From Bifidobacterium breve (lineage in GTDB: Bacteria; Actinomycetota; Actinomycetes; S36-B12), in contig CALPZT020000105.1 of NCBI GenBank assembly GCA_943328365.2, positions 1 to 6,080 of the forward strand: a DNA stretch of 6,080 nucleotides, written 5' to 3'. Positions 1 to 5,053 of this stretch are shown one piece after another (within the stretch, counting starts at the first letter, position 1; each line of letters begins with the position of its first letter). Made by a program: the position numbers and the translations under genes. The notes beneath the pieces were generated by a model. That model saw nothing but the letters and a program-made list of their open reading frames with translations. It ran no database searches and was not told where the DNA came from.

Positions 1-344
1 AGGACGACCGACACGAGGATGAGGACGCCGAGGATCCTCGTCAGCAGTCCGGTGTCAGCGAAGCGAAACAGGAGCGCGGTGAACGCAAATCCGACGAGCA
101 CTCCGGGGATCAGCCGCCGTATGAGGCCCCAGTCAGCATGCTGCCGGTACAGCGCGAGACCGAAGAGATCGCCGAGCACAAGGAGTGGAACCGCAAACCC
201 AGCGGCCACTGTCGGCGTGAGCGCTGCCGCCAGCACCGGGCCAGCAAGCATCCCGGAGACCGGCATCGCAGTCTTCGAGAACCCCATGAGGAACACCGCG
301 ACAGCGACACTCACGACGAGAACGGGCGACCAGGCCTCGGGCAT
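1..344 (-). CDS. TauE/SafE-family membrane exporter, N-terminal part (runs off left edge)
   Basis: Reading the minus strand from an ATG at 344-342 gives 114 codons open to the window edge, so the C-terminal half is missing (the family is usually about 250 residues). The start has a GGGAG Shine-Dalgarno (355-351) six nt upstream, and no in-frame ATG or GTG lies between it and the sucD stop. The protein is very hydrophobic, with likely membrane segments near residues 6-20, 31-64 (probably two), 76-94 and 101-114. The GFSKT motif at 21-25, followed by a Gly/Pro/Leu-rich stretch and then LGDLFGLALYRQHADW (57-72), is the recognisable N-terminal repeat of TauE/SafE permeases. The family includes transporters proposed to export sulfite, sulfoacetate or other organic anions; the substrate here cannot be read from sequence. 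It starts 26 nt after sucD with no visible terminator, so it is probably co-transcribed with sucCD. Confidence 0.85.
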   Translation of the reverse strand, partial: MPEAWSPVLVVSVAVAVFLMGFSKTAMPVSGMLAGPVLAAALTPTVAAGFAVPLLVLGDLFGLALYRQHADWGLIRRLIPGVLVGFAFTALLFRFADTGLLTRILGVLILVSVV

Positions 345-370
345 CGCTTGCTCCCGCAGCCGAAACGAAC

Positions 371-1243
371 CTAGGCCTTCGTCATGATCTCCCGCATGAG
401 CCGGGCAGTTGCCGAGGGAGTCTTGCCGACCCTGACTCCGACCGCCTCGAGAGCCTCCTGCTTGCCGGCTGCCGTGCCGGCTCCGCCGGAGACGATCGCA
501 CCGGCATGACCCATGGTCTTGCCCTCGGGTGCGGTGAATCCTGCAACGTAGCCCACGACCGGCTTGGTGACGTTGTCCTTGATGAACGCGGCCGCCCGCT
601 CCTCGGCGTCTCCGCCGATCTCGCCGATCATGACGATGGCGTCGGTATCGGGGTCGGCCTCGAAGGCTGCGAGGCAGTCGATATGCGTCGTGCCGATGAT
701 CGGATCGCCTCCGATGCCGACGGCCGTAGAGAAGCCGAAGTCGCGGAGCTCGTACATCATCTGATAGGTCAGGGTGCCCGACTTGGAGACGAGGCCGATG
801 CGCCCGGGGGGCGTGATGTCGGACGGGATGATGCCGGCGTTCGACTGCCCGGGCGAGATGATGCCGGGGCAGTTCGGCCCGATGAGCCGGGTCGCGCCGG
901 AGTTCTGCGAATACTGGAAGAACTGCGCGGTGTCGTGGACCGGGATGCCCTCGGTGATGACCACCGCGAGTTCGATCCGGGCATCGATGGCCTCGATGAC
1001 CGCGGCCTTCGCGAAGCGCGGCGGCACGAACACGACCGTGACATTCGCACCGGTCGCCGCCATGGCATCCTGCACTGAGTCATAGATCGGGATGCCATCG
1101 ACATCCTGACCGGCCTTGCCGGGCGTGACACCGGCGACGACCTGCGCGCCGGACGCAACCATGCGGCGAGTGTGCTTCGTGCCCTCGCCGCCGGTCATGC
1201 CCTGAACGAGAATGCGTGAGTTCTTGTCGAGCCAGATAGCCAT
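371..1243 (-). CDS. sucD: Succinyl-CoA synthetase (ligase) alpha subunit
   Basis: This is the alpha subunit of the TCA-cycle enzyme that interconverts succinyl-CoA plus NDP and phosphate with succinate, CoA and NTP in the cytoplasm. The 290-residue length is normal and the frame is complete, ATG to TAG. Residues 14-43 form the CoA-binding Rossmann-type start (QGMTGGEGTKHT then GVTPGK). The ligase signature GPNCPGIISPG is at 122-132 and SKSGTLTYQ at 153-161. GEIGG carries Glu208, and TMGHAG places the phosphorylated histidine at 246 (codon 506-508); both positions equal the E. coli numbering. The gene starts 11 nt after the sucC stop. An AAGGG (1256-1252) overlapping that stop codon can serve as Shine-Dalgarno eight nt from the ATG, suggesting translational coupling. 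The nucleotide specificity (ATP or GTP) is set by the beta subunit and is not evident here. Confidence 0.97.
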   Translation of the reverse strand: MAIWLDKNSRILVQGMTGGEGTKHTRRMVASGAQVVAGVTPGKAGQDVDGIPIYDSVQDAMAATGANVTVVFVPPRFAKAAVIEAIDARIELAVVITEGIPVHDTAQFFQYSQNSGATRLIGPNCPGIISPGQSNAGIIPSDITPPGRIGLVSKSGTLTYQMMYELRDFGFSTAVGIGGDPIIGTTHIDCLAAFEADPDTDAIVMIGEIGGDAEERAAAFIKDNVTKPVVGYVAGFTAPEGKTMGHAGAIVSGGAGTAAGKQEALEAVGVRVGKTPSATARLMREIMTKA

Positions 1244-1254
1244 TGCGCGCGCCC

Positions 1255-2442
1255 TTACTTTCCGGCCTTGCGAGCGGCGGCCAGTTGGGCCACCCGCCGC
1301 GCGGCATCATCCATGGTGTCGACGATCTCAATGAGCGGATGATTGGCATCCGTGAGGATTCTTCGTCCCTCGATCGCGTTGTTGCCGTCGATCCGGGCAA
1401 CGATTGGCTTCGTGAGCTCGGCGCCATTCGCCGACAGCATCTCGAGGGCCTGCAGAATGCCGTTCGCGACGGCATCGCATGAGGTGATGCCGCCGAAGAC
1501 GTTCACGAGGACCGCCTCGACCTCGGGGTCATTCAGGACGATATCGAGGCCATTCGCCATGATGGTCGCGCTCGCGCCGCCACCAATATCAAGGAAGTTC
1601 GCCGGCTTGATGCCACCGAACTCCTCGCCTGCGTATGCGACGACGTCAAGGGTGCTCATGACGAGCCCAGCGCCATTGCCGATGATCCCGACCTCGCCCT
1701 GGAGCTTCACGTAGTTGAGGTCGAACTCCTTCGCGCGGAGCTCGATCGGGTCGGTGCCCTCGCGATCGACGAAATCGGCGTGCGATGAGTGGCGGTAGCC
1801 GGCGTTGTCGTCGAGGGTCACCTTGCCGTCGAGCGCGAGCACGCGGCCGTCAGGAGTGAGGACGAGTGGGTTCACCTCGACGAGGGTGGCGTCCTCCTCG
1901 ACCATGACGGTCCAGAGCTTGACGAGAATTGCGACCACCTGGTCGACGATGGCCTCGGGGAACTTCGCTGCATTGACGATCTCGCGGGCCTTCGCCTCGT
2001 CGACGCCCTTGAGCGCATCCACGGGAACCTTTGCAAGGTCCTCCGGCCGCGTTGCCGCGACCTCCTCGATGTCGACGCCGCCCGCGACGCTCGCCATGGC
2101 GAGGAATGAGCGGTTCGTGCGGTCGAGAAGGAAGGAGACGTAGTACTCCTCGGCGATATCGCTGGCCTCGGTGATGAGGACCCGGTGGACGGTATGCCCC
2201 TTGATGTCCATTCCGAGAATGGCCTCGGCCTTGACCTGAGCATCCTCGGGGGTGTCGGCGAGCTTCACGCCACCGGCCTTGCCGCGGCCGCCGACCTTCA
2301 CCTGCGCCTTCACGACGACGGCGCTGCCGATCTTGCGTGCGGCCTCGTGTGCCGCAGCACTTGTCGTGCACACCTCGCCCGGGGTGACCGGAACATGGTG
2401 CTGTCCGAACAGGTGCTTGGCTTGGTACTCGTACAAGTCCAC
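1255..2442 (-). CDS. sucC: Succinyl-CoA synthetase (ligase) beta subunit
   Basis: This is the nucleotide-binding and specificity subunit of succinyl-CoA synthetase, partner of the adjacent sucD product. It has 395 residues, close to the usual length of about 390. Residues 1-13 (DLYEYQAKHLF) are the typical beginning of the ATP-grasp domain. VVKAQVKVGGRGKAGG (43-58) holds the conserved lysine and glycine-rich nucleotide loop. EVNPL (189-193) and LDGKV (204-208) supply the likely magnesium ligands Asn191 and Asp205. The C-terminal ligase/CoA domain shows GNGAGL (255-260), FLDIGGGA (283-290) and VNVFGGI (313-319). The start codon is GTG (2442-2440), supported by AAGGAG ten nt upstream and by alignment of the family N-terminus. 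Nothing is broken or missing. Confidence 0.97.
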   Translation of the reverse strand: MDLYEYQAKHLFGQHHVPVTPGEVCTTSAAAHEAARKIGSAVVVKAQVKVGGRGKAGGVKLADTPEDAQVKAEAILGMDIKGHTVHRVLITEASDIAEEYYVSFLLDRTNRSFLAMASVAGGVDIEEVAATRPEDLAKVPVDALKGVDEAKAREIVNAAKFPEAIVDQVVAILVKLWTVMVEEDATLVEVNPLVLTPDGRVLALDGKVTLDDNAGYRHSSHADFVDREGTDPIELRAKEFDLNYVKLQGEVGIIGNGAGLVMSTLDVVAYAGEEFGGIKPANFLDIGGGASATIMANGLDIVLNDPEVEAVLVNVFGGITSCDAVANGILQALEMLSANGAELTKPIVARIDGNNAIEGRRILTDANHPLIEIVDTMDDAARRVAQLAAARKAGK

Positions 2443-2452
2443 GCTGAATCGA

Positions 2453-2458
2453 CTCCTT
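2453..2458 (-). promoter_or_regulatory. Shine-Dalgarno of sucC
   Basis: The minus strand reads AAGGAG, a near-perfect anti-16S match, ten nt before the sucC GTG. It is among the strongest ribosome-binding sites in the window and fixes GTG at 2442-2440 as the start, which no ATG nearby could replace. Confidence 0.8.
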
Positions 2459-2489
2459 ATCGAAAGGCTTCCCGAACTGCTGCGAGATG

Positions 2490-2518
2490 AGCCTAGTTAT
2501 CCGTACGGGTGTCCTTAA
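2490..2518 (-). promoter_or_regulatory. Weak candidate promoter for sucC in the 72-nt gap
   Basis: On the minus strand TAGGCT (2495-2490) fits the loose actinobacterial -10 pattern TAnnnT. TTAAGG lies 17 nt upstream (2518-2513), overlapping the B12-gene stop codon, but matches TTGACA at only three of six positions. A transcript from here would have a leader of about 40 nt carrying the strong sucC Shine-Dalgarno. Such matches arise easily by chance, so this is a suggestion that sucCD may also be transcribed independently of the upstream gene. I see no convincing terminator hairpin in the gap. Confidence 0.2.
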
Positions 2519-2913
2519 TCCTTCTTGATGTGATCTTGAACCCAATCGACGATCGCCTGGGTCGGCGTGCCCGGCGTGAAGATCCTCGCCACGCCCATCG
2601 CCTCGAGGGTCGGGATGTCATCATCGGGGATGATTCCGCCGCCGAAGACGAGGATGTCGTCGGCCCCCGCCGCCTTGAGGAGATCGATGACCTCGGCAAA
2701 CAGGGTGAGGTGAGCACCGGAGAGCACTGACAGGCCGATGATGTCAGCATCTTCTTGGATTGCAGCATCAACGATCTGGGCGGGAGTCTGGTGCAGCCCC
2801 GTATAGATCACCTCGATGCCCGCGTCTCGCATGGCTCGAGCGACGACCTTCGCTCCACGGTCGTGGCCATCAAGGCCCGGCTTTGCCATGACAACTCGAA
2901 TTGGTGCTGACAC
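2515..2913 (-). CDS. Stand-alone cobalamin-binding subunit of an acyl-CoA mutase (IcmB / methylmalonyl-CoA mutase C-terminal domain type)
   Basis: The 132-residue protein is essentially one B12-binding Rossmann domain. DGHDRG at 15-20 is the DxHxxG motif in which His17 would replace dimethylbenzimidazole as the lower cobalt ligand. SVLSG (62-66) is the S-x-L element and FGGG (90-93) the glycine turn that packs against the nucleotide tail. Within the superfamily it most resembles the C-terminal domain of methylmalonyl-CoA mutase and the separate small subunit of isobutyryl-CoA mutase, IcmB (about 136 residues in Streptomyces), rather than methionine synthase or a B12-dependent transcription regulator, since no DNA-binding or four-helix cap domain is present. 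It needs a separate substrate-binding large subunit, absent here, so the exact acyl-CoA substrate is undecided. The start is GTG at 2913-2911, preceded at seven nt by GAAGGGG. It lies 72 nt upstream of sucC on the same strand. Confidence 0.9.
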   Translation of the reverse strand: MSAPIRVVMAKPGLDGHDRGAKVVARAMRDAGIEVIYTGLHQTPAQIVDAAIQEDADIIGLSVLSGAHLTLFAEVIDLLKAAGADDILVFGGGIIPDDDIPTLEAMGVARIFTPGTPTQAIVDWVQDHIKKD

Positions 2914-2920
2914 GATGATG

Positions 2921-2927
2921 CCCCTTC
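2921..2927 (-). promoter_or_regulatory. Shine-Dalgarno of the B12-binding subunit gene
   Basis: The minus strand reads GAAGGGG seven nt before the GTG at 2913-2911. It supports that GTG as the start; the next in-frame ATG (codon 9) would cut off the first beta strand of the B12 domain. Confidence 0.65.
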
Positions 2928-3008
2928 ACCCGAACGGAACCTGCGGCACATTGTGGACCTGCCGGACCGGACATTCGAATTCATCGTCCTGTACTGACGG
3001 TCGCCAAA

Positions 3009-3019
3009 TATGCAGCATA
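3009..3019. repeat. 11-bp palindrome, possible operator
   Basis: TATGC-A-GCATA is a perfect inverted repeat with five-base arms around one central base, lying between the two divergent starts and overlapping the possible minus-strand -10. Its place suits a repressor or activator site, but no regulator can be named and a palindrome of this length can occur by chance. Confidence 0.3.
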
Positions 3020-3053
3020 GACCGTTCTCAGGAAATCCGGCCCGCCGGGTGCT

Positions 3054-3059
3054 TATGAT
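3054..3059 (+). promoter_or_regulatory. -10 box (TATGAT) of the hydrolase gene, predicted leaderless
   Basis: TATGAT matches the consensus TATAAT at five of six positions. It ends six nt before the GTG at 3066, so initiation at the usual distance places the transcription start at or next to the first base of the start codon. No Shine-Dalgarno-like sequence lies between the box and the GTG. No good TTGACA-like -35 is seen at 16-19 nt upstream, and a TG dinucleotide (3050-3051) sits one base away from the extended -10 position. Confidence 0.5.
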
Positions 3060-3065
3060 TCCCGA

Positions 3066-3998
3066 GTGAGCGCCGCTGTTGGCCACGCGAAGCGAGCCCT
3101 CGGGTCGCTCCTTTCTCCCCAGGGCGTGATCGGCGTGGCCGTGGAAGCGGCCTGGATCGGAGCGCACATCGCGCTCTACCCACTCGGACTCATCGAGGAC
3201 CGACTCGAGGACGCGACGAATCACGGGGTCGCGCACCTGCCTCCAGCCCACCGCGGGCTCATCGTCGGTGACGTCGAGGCGGCCGGCACCCCGATCATTC
3301 TCGTGCACGGGGTCATCGACAATCGGTCGATCTTCACCGTGCTTCGCCGCTCCCTGCGCCGCCGGGGCTTCGGACGCACCTACGCCCTGAACTACTCCCC
3401 GCTCACCGACGACCTGCGCGTCGTCGCCGAACGCCTCGCCGCTCTCGTCGAGGAGGTCTGCGAGCAGACCGGCTATGAGCGGGTACACATCATCGGTCAT
3501 TCGATGGGCGGGATGGTCGGCCGCTACTACGTGCAGCGGCTTGGCGGCGACTCGCGCGTGCACACCCTCTGCACGCTCGGCACCCCTCATCAAGGTTCGA
3601 TCGAGGCCCGCTTCATCCCGTGGCCGGTGATTCAGCAGCTGCGCCTCGATGGATCGATCATCGAGGAGTTCGCCCTGCCGGCTCGGGGCTGCACAACCCG
3701 CTTCATCGCCATCTGGTCAGACCTCGACCAACTCGTCCTGCCCCACCGAAATGCGCGCATCACGCACCCAGACCTACGGGCGCGAAACATCCTCGTTCGC
3801 GGGGTCGGGCACATGTCGCTGCCGGTCGACCGTCGGGTCGTGCATGCGATCAGCCAGGCACTCGCCCATCTCGATCACGATGGCACCACGATCAGCCGCG
3901 GCGCGACCTCAATCGACAGCACCGAGGGCAGGGCCGAATCCTTGAGCAAGCCGGCTGGCGGCAGTGTCGAGCCAGCGTCGCGACTCACGTCGGGCTAG
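3066..3998 (+). CDS. Alpha/beta-fold hydrolase, esterase/triacylglycerol-lipase-like
   Basis: This is a 310-residue serine hydrolase. IILVHGVIDN (77-86) is the oxyanion-hole strand and turn. GHSMGG (144-149) is the nucleophile elbow with Ser146 (codon 3501-3503). LGTPHQGS (171-178) is the lipase-type motif after strand six. Asp219 or Asp221 in SDLDQLV is the likely acid and His249 in GVGHMSLP the base, so the triad is complete. Residues 18-43 form a hydrophobic stretch (VIGVAVEAAWIGAHIALYPLG) that could be a membrane anchor; no signal-peptidase site is clear. Related actinobacterial proteins share the LNYSPLT (108-114) and YYVQRLGG (154-161) segments. The substrate is unknown. GTG at 3066 is chosen because a -10 box lies directly upstream; internal GTG codons around 3126-3141 are alternatives. 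About 40 residues after residue 270 look unconserved, and the final 90 nt lie opposite the glycerate kinase C-terminus. Confidence 0.88.
   Translation: MSAAVGHAKRALGSLLSPQGVIGVAVEAAWIGAHIALYPLGLIEDRLEDATNHGVAHLPPAHRGLIVGDVEAAGTPIILVHGVIDNRSIFTVLRRSLRRRGFGRTYALNYSPLTDDLRVVAERLAALVEEVCEQTGYERVHIIGHSMGGMVGRYYVQRLGGDSRVHTLCTLGTPHQGSIEARFIPWPVIQQLRLDGSIIEEFALPARGCTTRFIAIWSDLDQLVLPHRNARITHPDLRARNILVRGVGHMSLPVDRRVVHAISQALAHLDHDGTTISRGATSIDSTEGRAESLSKPAGGSVEPASRLTSG
3909..3998. other. 90-nt convergent overlap of two coding regions
   Basis: The hydrolase stop (TAG, 3996-3998) lies inside the glycerate kinase gene and the kinase stop (TGA, complement of 3909-3911) lies inside the hydrolase gene. The last 29 hydrolase codons and the last 29 kinase codons thus share the same DNA on opposite strands. 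Both proteins have their full catalytic motifs before this point, so the shared segment encodes only tails. No U-tract terminator is visible for either transcript. Confidence 0.85.
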
Positions 3999-5024
3999 TT
4001 CAGGCGACCCGGCGGCGTCACTGCATGTGACGACACCGGCTACCCCTCGACTGCGCCACTCCGCCTCCGGCCACTCGGTGAACCCTGCAACGACGTACAC
4101 AGGCCGACCGATCTCACGAGCGATGCTGATGACGAGGCCGGGCGCCTTACCCGAGAAGGTCTGCTCATCGAACGCGCCCTCGCCCGTCACGACCACGTCA
4201 GCAGCACGAACCCGTTCTCGCAGGCTCGTGAGGTCGGCGATGAACTCGGCACCGCTCTCGATGGTCGCACCGAGCGCAGCATGTGCCGCAGCAGCGACCC
4301 CGCCGGCTGCGCCCCCGCCGGCAATCTGCGTCACGTCGACGCCGAACACTCGCTCAAGGAGGTGTGCCCACCGGCACATGGCGGCGCTTACCCGACCGAC
4401 CTCCCGGGATTCGAGACCCTTCTGGGGGCCGAATACGCGCACTGCCCCAAGCGGCCCGACGAGCGGACTCGTCACGTCGACAAGGACGCGCCAGAACCCG
4501 CCGATCTCGATCGGCTCGATCGAGGCTGCCTGCGACATTCCGACGAGATCGGGAGACACGGGATTCCCGCGCCGGTCGAGCACCGCGAACCCGAGGCCCT
4601 CGAGCAGGCCCACGCCGCCATCGATCGACGCACTGCCGCCCAGGGCGAGCGTGATGGACGCCGCTCCCGCGTCGCGTGCGGCCCGCGCGGCGAGACCCAG
4701 ACCCAGCGACGAAGCCCGCCAAGGGTCTAGCGGCACATCGCACACAGTCGCGAGTCCGCACACCTGAGCCATCTCGATCAGCGCATCGGTGCCCCGCCAG
4801 GCAATGACGCCTTCACGGGGCCGCCCGAGCCCATCGACAACCGGTGCCGTGCGAGCGTCGAACCCATGGCGGAGGACAACGGCGGCGGTGCCATCGCCGC
4901 CATCGGCCAACGGCATGGCATCGACGACGTGGCCGAGCTTCTGCAGCGCATCAGCGATGCTCTCGCAGACCTGGTCAGCGGTGAGCGTCGCCTTGAACTT
5001 GTCAGGGGCAACGAGGATTCGCAT
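3909..5024 (-). CDS. Glycerate kinase (GarK/GlxK family)
   Basis: The product is 371 residues, the usual length, and belongs to the bacterial glycerate kinase family that phosphorylates D-glycerate with ATP, generally to 2-phosphoglycerate, after glyoxylate, glycolate or glucarate breakdown. Motifs in order: APDKFK (6-11), LADGGDGT (39-46), GGSASIDGG (129-137), GPLGAVRVFGPQKG (190-203), GGGAAGG (236-242) and VTGEGAFDEQTFSGKAP (279-295). In the third motif the common GGSATNDGG form is altered, with Ile at the Asn position. The ATG at 5024-5022 is preceded nine nt away by AAGGG and gives the normal N-terminus (MRILVAPDKFK). It begins 29 nt after pcrA with no intervening terminator, so it probably depends on the pcrA transcript. 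The last 29 codons run opposite the convergent hydrolase gene. The symbol (glxK or garK) cannot be chosen from sequence. Confidence 0.95.
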   Translation of the reverse strand: MRILVAPDKFKATLTADQVCESIADALQKLGHVVDAMPLADGGDGTAAVVLRHGFDARTAPVVDGLGRPREGVIAWRGTDALIEMAQVCGLATVCDVPLDPWRASSLGLGLAARAARDAGAASITLALGGSASIDGGVGLLEGLGFAVLDRRGNPVSPDLVGMSQAASIEPIEIGGFWRVLVDVTSPLVGPLGAVRVFGPQKGLESREVGRVSAAMCRWAHLLERVFGVDVTQIAGGGAAGGVAAAAHAALGATIESGAEFIADLTSLRERVRAADVVVTGEGAFDEQTFSGKAPGLVISIAREIGRPVYVVAGFTEWPEAEWRSRGVAGVVTCSDAAGSPELARRESRRWLDTAASRLAQGFGPALGAVD

Positions 5025-5053
5025 GACTACCCGCCCTTGCCGAGCATGTCGCG

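Larger units (their letters stand above)
2914..3065. promoter_or_regulatory. Divergent intergenic region between the B12-subunit gene and the hydrolase gene
   Basis: The two genes start 152 nt apart and point away from each other, so promoters for both directions are expected here. It is visibly more AT-rich than the genes around 2970-3020. The hydrolase side has a clear TATGAT box. On the minus strand TATGCT (3019-3014) is a possible -10 for the B12 gene and TTGGCG (3007-3002) a possible -35-like hexamer, but no well-spaced pair stands out. The leader of the B12 gene may therefore be roughly 100 nt long. I see no cobalamin-riboswitch B12-box-like conserved core in it. Confidence 0.55.

Noticed and set aside
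506..1078. Plus-strand open frame (190 codons) opposite sucD
   Set aside because: The Asp/Gly/Arg-rich translation is the usual mirror of high-GC third-position coding; sucD is intact on the other strand.
2500..2510. CCGTACGG palindrome in the gap before sucC, considered as an operator or terminator
   Set aside because: Only eight bases are symmetrical, with no loop or U-tract, and flanking symmetry is imperfect.
1850..2545. Minus-strand frame overlapping the first half of sucC and starting upstream of it
   Set aside because: The Arg/Gly-rich product is sucC read out of frame. The SucC frame has all the ATP-grasp motifs and a strong ribosome-binding site.
2914..3010. Cobalamin riboswitch in the leader of the B12-subunit gene
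   Set aside because: I could not find a B12-box-like conserved core, and the leader is too short for the full class.
2808..3593. Long minus-strand open frame (261 codons) opposite the hydrolase and entering the B12-subunit gene
   Set aside because: It crosses a divergent promoter region, has no recognisable domain, and lies opposite a gene with a complete catalytic triad. Its composition is that expected of a GC-rich shadow frame.
3954..3976. Inverted repeat GCTGGC / GCCAGC with an 11-nt loop in the convergent overlap, considered as a bidirectional terminator
   Set aside because: The stem is only six pairs, the loop is long, and no T-tract follows on either strand. It lies within coding sequence where GC-rich repeats are frequent.
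3964..4767. Plus-strand open frame (267 codons) opposite glycerate kinase
   Set aside because: It is Ser/Thr/Pro/Arg-rich low-complexity translation without family motifs, opposite a kinase with all conserved motifs.
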